Assembly (NCBI GenBank): GCA_017941355.1
Contig: JAGAWN010000244.1
Coordinates: 1-36,980, forward strand
Length of the DNA stretch: 36,980 bases
Origin: Ruminiclostridium sp.
GTDB taxonomy: Bacteria; Bacillota; Clostridia; Oscillospirales; Ruminococcaceae
Reading direction: 5' to 3'
The notes under the pieces were generated by a model. That model worked only from the letters and a program-made list of their open reading frames with translations. It did no database searches and was not told where the DNA came from. Shown in pieces: positions 24,179-32,285 of the stretch. Position numbers and translations under genes: made by a program. Position 1 is the first letter of the stretch; each line of letters begins with the position of its first letter.

Positions 24179-25627
24179 ATGGATATTGAAAGACAAAAAT
24201 CGGCGCCGGTATATGAGGCGCTTGAAAGATTCAGAAAACAGCGCGTCGTGCCTTTCGACGTTCCCGGTCATAAGCGCGGACGCGGAAACCCCGAGCTTGT
24301 AAAGCTTCTCGGCGAGCAGTGCGTCAGCCTCGATGTGAACTCAATGAAGCCGCTGGACAACCTCTGCCACCCGGTTTCCGTCATATACGACGCGGAACAG
24401 CTGGCGGCAGACGCGTTCGGGGCTGCACACGCGTACTTCATGGTGGGGGGTACAACTTCCGCGGTACAGAGCATGGTGCTTACCACCTGCAAGGCAGGAG
24501 ACAAGATAATCCTGCCGCGCAACGTCCATAAAAGCGTCATAAACGCCCTTGTGCTGTGCGGAGCGATACCGGTCTATGTGAACCCGGACGTTGACACCCA
24601 TATCGGGATCGCTCTCGGCATGGAGACTGCGCAGGTGCAGAAAGCAATGGACGAAAACCCCGACGCGGTGGCGGTGTTTGTGAACAATCCAACATACTAC
24701 GGTATATGCTCGGATCTGCGCTCGATAGTAAAGCTCGCGCATGAGCGGAATATGCTTGTGCTTGTGGACGAAGCCCACGGAACACACCTGTACTTCCATG
24801 AAAACCTGCCTGTCTCGGCAATGGAAGCGGGAGCTGATATGGCAGCGATCTCGATGCACAAATCCGGCGGAAGCCTTACGCAGAGTTCTCTGCTGCTGCT
24901 CGGAAGTACCGTGAACACACGTTATGTCGAGCAGATAATCAATCTTACGCAGACAACCAGCGCGTCATACCTGCTGCTGTCAAGTCTTGACATTTCGCGC
25001 CGCAACCTCGCTCTTCGCGGGCGGGAGTCCTTTGAAAAGGTCACGTCGATGGCGGAATACGCCCGCAGCGAGATAAACTCCATAGGCGGCTACTACGCTT
25101 ACGGCAGAGAGCTTGTAAACGGCGGCAGCATATATGACTTCGATGTCACGAAGCTGTCTGTATATACCCGCGACATGGGGCTTACCGGTATCGAAGTCTA
25201 TGATCTGCTGCGTGATGAATACGACATACAGATAGAATTCGGAGATATCGGCAACATTCTCGCTTACATCTCTATCGGTGACCGCATACAGGACATAGAG
25301 CGCCTTGTGGGAGCGCTGGAGGACATAAAGCGTCTGTATTCCCGCAAAAGCTCGATGCTGCACAACGCCGAGTACATCACACCGATAGTTGCCGCAACAC
25401 CGCAGAAAGCGTTCTACTCCGAAAAGAAGCTCGTCCCGATACGCGAGACGGCGGGAATGGTCTGCGGGGAGTTCGTTATGTGCTATCCTCCGGGGATACC
25501 GATACTCGCCCCCGGCGAGCAGATAACCTCAGAGATCATCAGCTATATCCTCTACGCAAAGGAGAAAGGCTGCTCGATGCAGGGACCGGAGGACCCGGAT
25601 CTTGAAAAGCTGAATGTGCTTATCTGA
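24179..25627 (+). CDS. speA: arginine decarboxylase (PLP fold-type I, Orn/Lys/Arg family)
   Basis: A 482-residue PLP enzyme of the Bacillus SpeA type. It has the N-terminal DVPGHKRGRG, a cofactor region VDEAHGTH (196-203) and the Schiff-base lysine in SMHKSGG (K228), and a C-terminal domain with YPPGIPILAPGE. It is read as an arginine decarboxylase because agmatine deiminase and N-carbamoylputrescine amidase lie downstream; by sequence alone lysine or ornithine decarboxylase cannot be excluded. Its start has GGAAG upstream. It is the first gene of the polyamine operon, behind the candidate switch. Confidence 0.9.
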   Translation: MDIERQKSAPVYEALERFRKQRVVPFDVPGHKRGRGNPELVKLLGEQCVSLDVNSMKPLDNLCHPVSVIYDAEQLAADAFGAAHAYFMVGGTTSAVQSMVLTTCKAGDKIILPRNVHKSVINALVLCGAIPVYVNPDVDTHIGIALGMETAQVQKAMDENPDAVAVFVNNPTYYGICSDLRSIVKLAHERNMLVLVDEAHGTHLYFHENLPVSAMEAGADMAAISMHKSGGSLTQSSLLLLGSTVNTRYVEQIINLTQTTSASYLLLSSLDISRRNLALRGRESFEKVTSMAEYARSEINSIGGYYAYGRELVNGGSIYDFDVTKLSVYTRDMGLTGIEVYDLLRDEYDIQIEFGDIGNILAYISIGDRIQDIERLVGALEDIKRLYSRKSSMLHNAEYITPIVAATPQKAFYSEKKLVPIRETAGMVCGEFVMCYPPGIPILAPGEQITSEIISYILYAKEKGCSMQGPEDPDLEKLNVLI

Positions 25628-25685
25628 CGGGAACAAGGCTTAATGACAACTATTCACGGCTTATAGCCGATCAAAGGGTAATGAT

Positions 25686-26552
25686 ATGGATTTTTGGTTT
25701 TCCGAAATGCACACGAATAACGTGAAAATGTCGATTCGTGTGGAAAAACAGCTTTTCAGCGGAACAAGTGACTTCCAGCGCATTGACGTGTTTGAGTCGG
25801 AGGAATTCGGGCGTTTTCTGACTTCCGACGGAAGTGTGATATTCTCCGAGAAGGACGAGTTCACCTACGACGAGATGATAGTGCACGTTCCAATGGCGGT
25901 ACACCCGAATGTGCGCAAGGTGCTTGTCATCGGCGGCGGCGACGGCGGAGTGGCGCGTGAGCTGTCCTACTACGAGGAGATAGAGCATATAGATGTTGTA
26001 GAGCCGGACGAGATGTTCGTCAACGTGTGCAGAGAGTTCTTTCCGGACAACGCGCGCGGTCTCGACGATCCGAGAGTTGTGGTCTCCAACCGTGACGGAC
26101 TGCGTTTCCTGCGCGGTATGCAGGACGAGTATGACCTCATCATAAACGACAGCACGGATCCCCTCGGACATACCGCCGGACTGTTCACAAAGGAGTTCTA
26201 CGGGAGCTGCTACAAGGCGCTCCGTGAGGACGGGATAATGGTGTATCAGCACGGAAGCCCGTTTTTTGACGAGGACGAGGAGACCTGCCGCGCCATGCAC
26301 CGCAAGGCGTACAAGTCGTTCCCCATAAGCCGCGTATATCAGGCGCATATTCCCACCTGTCCGTCCGGTTACTGGCTGTTCGGGTTCGCATCGAAAAAAT
26401 ATCACCCGCTCAAAGACCTTGACGCTAAACGCTGGAACGCCCGCGGGATAAAAACGTGGTATTACACGACTAATCTGCATACAGGCTCGTTCATGCTCCC
26501 AAAATATGTGGAGGATATGCTGGAAGAGGAAGAAGGGGCGGAGAAGAAGTGA
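25686..26552 (+). CDS. speE: spermidine synthase family aminopropyltransferase
   Basis: A 288-residue Rossmann methyltransferase-fold protein close in layout to Bacillus SpeE: N-terminal FWFSEMHTNNVKMSIRV, nucleotide-binding VIGGGDGGVARE (GGGDGG 83-88), DSTDPLG with the catalytic-type Asp155, and IPTCPSGYWLFGFASKKY. The segment that is Gln-x-(Glu/Asp)-x-Pro in many members is QHGSPFF here (188-194), without the acidic residue. No SpeD, the source of decarboxylated SAM, is in the window, although a full carboxyspermidine route is. The physiological reaction is therefore open. AAAGG precedes the ATG. Confidence 0.88.
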   Translation: MDFWFSEMHTNNVKMSIRVEKQLFSGTSDFQRIDVFESEEFGRFLTSDGSVIFSEKDEFTYDEMIVHVPMAVHPNVRKVLVIGGGDGGVARELSYYEEIEHIDVVEPDEMFVNVCREFFPDNARGLDDPRVVVSNRDGLRFLRGMQDEYDLIINDSTDPLGHTAGLFTKEFYGSCYKALREDGIMVYQHGSPFFDEDEETCRAMHRKAYKSFPISRVYQAHIPTCPSGYWLFGFASKKYHPLKDLDAKRWNARGIKTWYYTTNLHTGSFMLPKYVEDMLEEEEGAEKK

Positions 26553-27187
26553 TGAACGTTAAATTCGGCACACCTGCACCGATACCGTACAGGCTTCCGG
26601 AATTCGGCGGTCTTAGGATCTTTTTGAGGTCGCTCGGAAGTATCACTGCCGACACCGATGAGGAGAGAATGAAGGATATCATAAGGAACGATGCCCTTTT
26701 GATGCTTTCGCAGCACCTCACGGAGCACAGCGAAAAGACTGGATATGATGACTTCCCGTCTCTCTGCGAAGAACTGGGAGACCGGATATCCGGTGAGCTT
26801 ACCGCAAAGCACGGATTCAACTGCGCCGTGAGTATAGACAGCATTACTCCCGATGAAGATTCGCAGAGGAAGATAGACGCTTTAAGTATGACAGATTTTT
26901 CCGCTATCGGCGGTTCAATATGTGTAGATGTGAGTTACAAGCCTGACTGCGTTCCTCCTTGGGGTACCGGAATGGGCAACATGATGCTTACGGGATTTCC
27001 GGGAGCGCTCGGAAAACCGGATACCGGCAGCAGTGAACCGGAACTTATGCCGCAGGTCACACGCCCGGACATTGTTTCTTCCGGTACGCCTGCACCGCAT
27101 TATCAGCCGAAATTCTGTCCCGAGTGCGGGAACAAACTGCCGGAGTTCAGAGTGAACTTCTGCCCGGAATGCGGTAACAAGTTATAA
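26552..27187 (+). CDS. SPFH-like protein with two C-terminal zinc ribbons
   Basis: A 211-residue protein. Residues about 15-115 resemble the SPFH (band-7-like) region of bacterial virion-core-type proteins: FLRSLGSITADTDEERMKDIIR, then LTAKHGFNCAVSIDSITPDED. There is a Pro/Gly-rich linker, then two zinc half-knuckles CPECGNKLPEF and CPECGNKL that together can form one site. The usual family is about 300 or more residues, so this is a short form lacking part of the first SPFH strands. The ATG overlaps the speE stop (TGATG). Its function in a polyamine operon is unknown. Confidence 0.7.
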   Translation: MNVKFGTPAPIPYRLPEFGGLRIFLRSLGSITADTDEERMKDIIRNDALLMLSQHLTEHSEKTGYDDFPSLCEELGDRISGELTAKHGFNCAVSIDSITPDEDSQRKIDALSMTDFSAIGGSICVDVSYKPDCVPPWGTGMGNMMLTGFPGALGKPDTGSSEPELMPQVTRPDIVSSGTPAPHYQPKFCPECGNKLPEFRVNFCPECGNKL

Positions 27188-27220
27188 TAACAAAATGTTC
27201 AGATAAACGGAGGAAAAAAG

Positions 27221-28474
27221 ATGAAACTTATGGTAATAGGCTGCGGCGGCGTGGCGACCGTCGCAATACACAAGTGCTGCGAGAACCCTATTTTTACGGA
27301 AATACTCATTGCAAGCCGCACAAAGAGCAAGTGCGATGCCCTCGCGGACAAGCTGAGAGACAAGACAAAGGCAGTGCTGACGACGGCGACCGTTGACGCG
27401 GACAGTTTCGATTCCCTCTGTGCGCTCATGAAGGAGTTCAAGCCCCATACCGTACTGAATGTGGCGCTGCCCTATCAGGATCTTACGATCATGGACGCGT
27501 GCCTCGAATGCGGCGCGAACTACGTCGATACCGCAAACTACGAAGCCGAGGACACCGACGACCCTGAGTGGCGCGCGATATATGAGAAGCGCTGCAAGGA
27601 AAAGGGATTCACCGCTTACTTCGACTATTCGTGGCAGTGGGCATATCAGGACAAGTTCAAAGCCGCGGGACTCACCGCGCTGCTCGGAACCGGCTTTGAC
27701 CCCGGCGTTACCGGCGTTTACACCGCCTACGCACTCAAACACTACTTCGATGAGATCCACTATATCGACATTCTCGACTGCAACGGCGGCGACCACGGCT
27801 ACCCGTTCGCAACCAACTTCAACCCCGAGATAAATCTGCGTGAGGTCTCCGCCAACGGCTCCTACTGGGAGGACGGTCACTGGGTGGAAACAAAGCCCAT
27901 GGAGATAAAGCGCGAATATAACTTCGACGGTGTGGGAATGAAGGATATGTACCTGCTGCACCACGAGGAGATAGAATCGCTCGCAAAGAATATCCCCAAT
28001 GTCAAGCGCATACGCTTCTTCATGACCTTCGGACAGTCCTACCTGACACACATGAACTGCCTTCAGAACGTCGGTATGCTCGGTACCACCCCCGTTATGT
28101 TCGAGGGACGCGAGATAGTTCCGATCAAGTTCCTGAAAGCACTGCTGCCCGACCCGGCTTCTCTCGGTCCCCGCACTGTCGGCAAGACCAATATAGGCTG
28201 CATCTACCGCGGTATCAAGGACGGCAAGGAGCGCAATATCTATATCTACAACGTCTGCGATCATCAGGAATGCTACAAGGAGACAGGCGCGCAGGCTGTG
28301 TCCTACACCACCGGAGTTCCCGCTATGATCGGTACGGCTATGGTAGCAAGCGGTACATGGAGCGGTGCGGGCGTGTTCAATGTCGAGGAGTTCGACCCCG
28401 ACCCGTATATGGACGCGCTGAACAAGTACGGTCTGCCGTGGCAGGTGGACGAGAACCCCGTACCGGTGGACTGA
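27221..28474 (+). CDS. carboxy(nor)spermidine dehydrogenase (CASDH/CANSDH)
   Basis: A 417-residue NAD(P)H-dependent enzyme of the saccharopine-dehydrogenase family that joins putrescine (or diaminopropane) to aspartate semialdehyde to give carboxyspermidine (or carboxynorspermidine). It has a Rossmann start MKLMVIGCGGVATVAIHKC, VLNVALPYQDLTIMDACLE, the substrate domain LLGTGFDPGVTGVYTAYA, and a late YTTGVPAMIGT. Length and motifs agree with the family. It has a strong site (GGAGG) and lies one base before nspC, its pathway partner. Confidence 0.95.
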   Translation: MKLMVIGCGGVATVAIHKCCENPIFTEILIASRTKSKCDALADKLRDKTKAVLTTATVDADSFDSLCALMKEFKPHTVLNVALPYQDLTIMDACLECGANYVDTANYEAEDTDDPEWRAIYEKRCKEKGFTAYFDYSWQWAYQDKFKAAGLTALLGTGFDPGVTGVYTAYALKHYFDEIHYIDILDCNGGDHGYPFATNFNPEINLREVSANGSYWEDGHWVETKPMEIKREYNFDGVGMKDMYLLHHEEIESLAKNIPNVKRIRFFMTFGQSYLTHMNCLQNVGMLGTTPVMFEGREIVPIKFLKALLPDPASLGPRTVGKTNIGCIYRGIKDGKERNIYIYNVCDHQECYKETGAQAVSYTTGVPAMIGTAMVASGTWSGAGVFNVEEFDPDPYMDALNKYGLPWQVDENPVPVD

Positions 28475-28475
28475 G

Positions 28476-29618
28476 ATGATGAACCAAAGACTGCTGCCGA
28501 GAACAGAGCTGGGCGAGATGATGACACCCGCCTATGTGCTGGACGAGAGCGCACTGCGCCGCAATCTGAAGATACTCCTTGATGTTCAGCAGCGCTCCGG
28601 CTGTAAGATATTGCTTGCGCAGAAAGCGTTTTCTATGTTCGCGGTGTATCCGATGATCTCGGAATACCTCGCGGGAACCACCGCAAGCGGGCTGTATGAA
28701 GCAAGGCTCGGACATGAAGAGTTCGGCGCAGGGGACGTTCACGTTTTCAGCCCCGCGTACAAGGAAAACGAGATATGTGACATAGCAAAGTATGCCGACC
28801 ATATCGTGTTCAATTCATTTGCGCAGCTGCGGAAGCTGCGCGGGTACTGCAAAGGCAAAAGTCTCGGCATACGCATAAACCCGGAGTGTTCGACACAGGA
28901 TGAGCCTATATATGACCCCTGCGCGCCGGACTCACGGCTCGGCGTTACGCTTGCGAACTTCGATGAAGCGGAGTTCGAGGGAGTTGACGGCATACACTTC
29001 CATACCCTCTGCGAACAGGGCTTTGAGCCGCTTGCAAAAACCGTGGAAGCTGTGGAGCAGAAGTTCGGCAAGTATCTGCACAAATGCAAATGGGTGAATT
29101 TCGGCGGCGGGCATCATATCACGAAGACCGGTTACGACATCGAGGGGCTTTTATCGCTGATAAAGCGGTTCTCCGAGAAGTACGGGGTACAGGTATATCT
29201 GGAACCCGGAGAAGCCGTGGTGCTGAACGCGGGGTGGCTCGTTGCCGAAGTCATGGAGATCGTGCATAACGGAATTGAGATAGCTATACTCGATACCTCC
29301 GCAGCGTGCCACATGCCGGACGTGCTGGAGATGCCGTACCGCCCGCCGCTTTTTAACAGCGGACATCCCGGCGAAAAAAGATACACATACCGCCTGTCCT
29401 CACGGACCTGCCTTGCGGGCGACATCATCGGCGATTACAGCTTTGATGAACCGCTCAAAGAGGGCGACAGGCTTTGCTTCGAGGACATGGCGCTATATAC
29501 AATGGTCAAGAACAACACATTCAACGGTATGCCGCTGCCCGACATCGGGATACTCCGCAGCTCTTATGAGCTTGTGAAGCGTTTCGGGTATGAGGATTTC
29601 AAGGGGAGACTGTCATGA
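28476..29618 (+). CDS. nspC: carboxy(nor)spermidine decarboxylase
   Basis: A 380-residue PLP enzyme of fold type III (alanine-racemase-like). It has the Schiff-base lysine in ILLAQKAFSMF (K50), the HTLCEQGF segment, WVNFGGGHHITKTGYD, LEPGEAVVL and the C-terminal CLAGDIIGDYSF with its Cys-Asp pair. It decarboxylates carboxyspermidine to spermidine. It starts one base after the dehydrogenase stop, and its stop overlaps the aguA start (ATGA), so the three genes are coupled. Confidence 0.96.
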   Translation: MMNQRLLPRTELGEMMTPAYVLDESALRRNLKILLDVQQRSGCKILLAQKAFSMFAVYPMISEYLAGTTASGLYEARLGHEEFGAGDVHVFSPAYKENEICDIAKYADHIVFNSFAQLRKLRGYCKGKSLGIRINPECSTQDEPIYDPCAPDSRLGVTLANFDEAEFEGVDGIHFHTLCEQGFEPLAKTVEAVEQKFGKYLHKCKWVNFGGGHHITKTGYDIEGLLSLIKRFSEKYGVQVYLEPGEAVVLNAGWLVAEVMEIVHNGIEIAILDTSAACHMPDVLEMPYRPPLFNSGHPGEKRYTYRLSSRTCLAGDIIGDYSFDEPLKEGDRLCFEDMALYTMVKNNTFNGMPLPDIGILRSSYELVKRFGYEDFKGRLS

Positions 29619-30697
29619 GCTTTTATATGCCCGGCGAGTTTGAACGCCAGCAAGCCGCGATACTGATATTCCCCGAACGCCCCGGCTCATGGGGTTACGG
29701 CGCGGTCCCGGCACAGCGGGCGTTCGCTCAGATAATAAATACCGTCGCAAAGCATGAGACTGTGTATGTTATAGTCAGCGAAAACAGCCGTGCCGCTGCG
29801 GAAAAGCTGCTTGACAGGTCGGAGAATATACGGCTGCTCGAAATCCCCACGAACGACGCGTGGGCGAGAGATACCGCGCCGACATTCGTGAAAGACACCG
29901 TGACCGGCGAGGTGCGCGGTATAAGCTGGCGCTTCAACGCGTGGGGCGGGGATTACGACGGTCTGTACGCGCATTGGGAGCTTGACGACGCACTTGCTGA
30001 GGAGTTCTGCAAACAGACGGGGTTCGGCTGCATAAGCGCGGGGGACTTCGTGCTTGAGGGCGGCTCGATACATTCCGACGGCGAGGGGACGCTGCTCACC
30101 ACGGAAAGCTGCCTGCTCAGCGGCGGGCGTAATCCCGCAATGTCAAAGACTGAGATCGGGCGGACGCTGTGCGGATATCTCGGCGGTGAAAAGATGATAT
30201 GGCTGCCCCGCGGCATTTACAACGACGAAACGAACGAGCACGTTGACAACGTGTGCGCGTTCATACGTCCCGGCGAAGTCGTGCTTGCGTGGACTGACGA
30301 CACGAATGATCCGCAGTATGAACTGTCGGCGGCGTGTCTGCAAACGCTTGAAAGCTGCACCGACGCGCGGGGCAGAAAGATAACCGTCCACAAGCTTCCG
30401 ATACCGGACATTCCCGTGCGCGTTACGGAGCACGATCTTGCGGGGTTCATCTTTGAAGAGGGCGAGGACGTCCGGGAAGCCGGAGAACGGCTTGCCGCCT
30501 CATACGTCAATTTCTTCTTCGCGAACGATATAGTGCTGCTGCCGCAGTTCGGCGGCGAGAACGCGGAGAGCGACAAACGCGCGCTTGACATCATGCGCGG
30601 ACTGCTGCCGGAGCGGGAAATAATACCGATAGACGCGATCGAGATCATCAAGGGCGGCGGGAATATACACTGCATAACGCAGCAGATACCGCTGTGA
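29615..30697 (+). CDS. aguA: agmatine deiminase
   Basis: A 360-residue penta-domain deiminase converting agmatine to N-carbamoylputrescine and ammonia. It has WARDTAPTFV near the start, NAWGG(D), VLEGGSIHSDGEGT and the C-terminal GGGNIHCITQQIPL with the nucleophile Cys353. The full length is present. It overlaps nspC by four bases. Its last ten codons or so are repeated 1,035 bp downstream (31700-31732). Confidence 0.97.
   Translation: MSFYMPGEFERQQAAILIFPERPGSWGYGAVPAQRAFAQIINTVAKHETVYVIVSENSRAAAEKLLDRSENIRLLEIPTNDAWARDTAPTFVKDTVTGEVRGISWRFNAWGGDYDGLYAHWELDDALAEEFCKQTGFGCISAGDFVLEGGSIHSDGEGTLLTTESCLLSGGRNPAMSKTEIGRTLCGYLGGEKMIWLPRGIYNDETNEHVDNVCAFIRPGEVVLAWTDDTNDPQYELSAACLQTLESCTDARGRKITVHKLPIPDIPVRVTEHDLAGFIFEEGEDVREAGERLAASYVNFFFANDIVLLPQFGGENAESDKRALDIMRGLLPEREIIPIDAIEIIKGGGNIHCITQQIPL
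30665..30691 (+). repeat. 27-bp direct repeat, first copy (3' end of aguA)
   Basis: Codons 351-359 of aguA (IHCITQQIP), including catalytic Cys353. Identical to 31700-31726. Confidence 0.95.
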
Positions 30698-30727
30698 AAA
30701 CCGCCTTTACAAATGGAGACGATGCTG

Positions 30728-31300
30728 ATGAAAAAAGCATTTGCGGTTATACTTGCTGCCGTTTTACTGATGGTGGCGGGAGCCTGCTCACGGAATGAGG
30801 AACCGACAGTCTCCGACAGTGCGGCTCAGCCTGCCGCCGCACTTCCGCAAACCGAAAATGTAAAGCGAAACGCAGCAGATGCACTGCGCGCGGCATATAC
30901 GCCGGGAAACAAAAGGAGCAGAGAGAACAATATGGAATACGGATTTGACAGCATCATCGGGCTGGATAAGCTTGATCTAAGCTATGAAGCGCATCTTGAG
31001 GGTATAGACGGTGAGAACTTCACCTACAGCGTTTACTTTGAGAACGGCGTGACAGATGAATCATTCGGCGCAGTGGAAAAAGCTGTGATCGACTTTGTTC
31101 AGCCTTACGAGACGGGCGGAGTCTTTCTCGGGTATATCGATGTATCGAAAGCCGACGATAACATCTGCGTTTACCTCGATCTCGGAAACACCGATGAGGG
31201 GCAGGAGAACACCGCGATACATGGGATCCTTACGGCTCTGAACGGCGTTGCGGGCATAAAGTCTGTTATCATCAACGAGGGAATGGGATTTGATTTTTAG
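30728..31300 (+). CDS. putative lipoprotein of unknown function
   Basis: A 190-residue protein beginning MKKAFAVILAAVLLMVAGACS, a lipoprotein-like signal with Cys at about residue 21 (the -3 position is Ala, not ideal). A Pro/Ala-rich linker precedes a soluble domain of about 120 residues (YEAHLEGIDGENFTYSVYF, GGVFLGYIDVSKADDNICVYLDLG). The ATG at 30728 is 9 nt after GGAG. No family was recognised. With the next gene it lies between the two copies of the aguA tail, suggesting it was added to the operon later. There is no visible link to polyamines. Confidence 0.75.
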   Translation: MKKAFAVILAAVLLMVAGACSRNEEPTVSDSAAQPAAALPQTENVKRNAADALRAAYTPGNKRSRENNMEYGFDSIIGLDKLDLSYEAHLEGIDGENFTYSVYFENGVTDESFGAVEKAVIDFVQPYETGGVFLGYIDVSKADDNICVYLDLGNTDEGQENTAIHGILTALNGVAGIKSVIINEGMGFDF

Positions 31301-31699
31301 GTGAAAACTCTTTATCTGCTGATAATTACAGATATCGGACTGTCAGACCCGGAAGATTTTCTCATTGGTGTGTTCACGTCAGAAAATCAGGCTGCCGATA
31401 TCGCGGAGTATTATATTCGTGAAGTTCCGGGCTTCTGCGAATATCCGTGCGAGTATCGTGTTACCCCGAAATACGCTGACAGCGATTCCGGTACAGTCTG
31501 GCTCGTACAGGGCTGGGACGAGAATGAGCGCTTCGATGAGATAAACGCTGTCGAAAGTGAGCTGTTTGCTTCAGAAACGCAGGCGCAGAAAGCGCTGTCG
31601 GAAATGCAGGAGCGTTACGCAAGACAGGAATGGTCGGTAAACTGTTATAAAGTATGTGAAAGGCTCTGGAGCGAGGGATTTTGCAGGGTCAAGAAGTGA
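31301..31699 (+). CDS. small DUF7336-like protein
   Basis: A 132-residue cytoplasmic protein starting at a GTG immediately after the upstream stop, with no strong ribosome binding site, so translation is probably coupled. The first part (LIGVFTSENQAADIAEYYIREVPGF) and a late WSEGF look like the small DUF7336 family, in which a ..GVYSS..KA......GF pattern precedes W.EGF. The protein appears to have two related halves (GVFTSENQA and LFASETQAQKA). The function is unknown. It ends exactly where the second aguA-tail copy begins. Confidence 0.65.
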   Translation: MKTLYLLIITDIGLSDPEDFLIGVFTSENQAADIAEYYIREVPGFCEYPCEYRVTPKYADSDSGTVWLVQGWDENERFDEINAVESELFASETQAQKALSEMQERYARQEWSVNCYKVCERLWSEGFCRVKK

Positions 31700-31732
31700 A
31701 TACACTGCATAACGCAGCAGATACCGGAATAA
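31700..31732 (+). pseudogene. remnant of a second aguA 3' end (27-bp repeat plus stop)
   Basis: 31700-31726 is identical to 30665-30691. Read in the aguA frame it gives IHCITQQIP, then Glu and TAA (31730-31732). It starts at the base after the DUF7336-like stop. This is a scar showing that the two genes in between were inserted after aguA with duplication, or that an aguA duplicate was mostly deleted. Confidence 0.85.
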
Positions 31733-31750
31733 CAGGAAAGGAATGGTAAC

Positions 31751-32269
31751 GTGACGGACAAAACAGCGCTGATAGTTATTGATATGCAGAACGACTATCT
31801 GTACGAGAAGCGCAAACCGAGGTTTGCGTACGACACGCCGGCTTTGGTATCGGCAGTGAACGGACTGATACACAAGTACAGTAACAGCGGCTGCGATGTT
31901 ATCTACATCAGACACCTGATACAGAACCTGCCGACGAACCGGCTGGTTTTCGGCTACTCTATCGCAGGCACAGAGGGAGCGGAACTGTACAGCGGACTGG
32001 ATATCGTTTCCGGTCTGGTATTCGACAAGCTGTTCGGTGACGCGCTGACCAACAAGGAATTGCTGGAGCGCGTCCGGAACAAGAAATATGACGAGATACA
32101 CCTTTGCGGACTCGACAAATACGGCTGCGTCACGGCGACAGCTCTCGGAGCTGCAAAACGCGGCATAAAAGCCGCTGTTATCACAGACGGCGCGGCTACC
32201 GTCTTCACCGGAAAAAAAGCGGAAAAGAAACACGCAATGCTTGTGAAAGCCAATATATCATTTATCTGA
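31751..32269 (+). CDS. isochorismatase-family cysteine hydrolase
   Basis: A 172-residue alpha/beta hydrolase with the family triad visible: Asp11 in VIDMQNDYL, Lys93 in VFDKLFGDAL and Cys126 in LCGLDKYGCVTATALGA, preceded by the usual cis-peptide position. Members hydrolyse amides such as nicotinamide, N-carbamoylsarcosine or ureidoacrylate. The place between aguA and aguB suggests a carbamoyl or amide substrate related to the pathway, which is inference. It starts at GTG with AAGGAA 7 nt upstream. Confidence 0.9.
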   Translation: MTDKTALIVIDMQNDYLYEKRKPRFAYDTPALVSAVNGLIHKYSNSGCDVIYIRHLIQNLPTNRLVFGYSIAGTEGAELYSGLDIVSGLVFDKLFGDALTNKELLERVRNKKYDEIHLCGLDKYGCVTATALGAAKRGIKAAVITDGAATVFTGKKAEKKHAMLVKANISFI

Positions 32270-32285
32270 TCTCTACGGAGGAACA

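Noticed and set aside
24132-24300. Leader peptide ORF starting at ATG 24132 inside the speA terminator
   Set aside because: It would overlap speA for many codons, its possible ribosome site (GAGGGG) is in a hairpin, and no run of regulatory codons (Arg or others) is seen.
27182-28264. 360-residue minus-strand frame opposite the CASDH gene
   Set aside because: The plus-strand protein is a recognisable full-length enzyme; the opposite frame has no family features.
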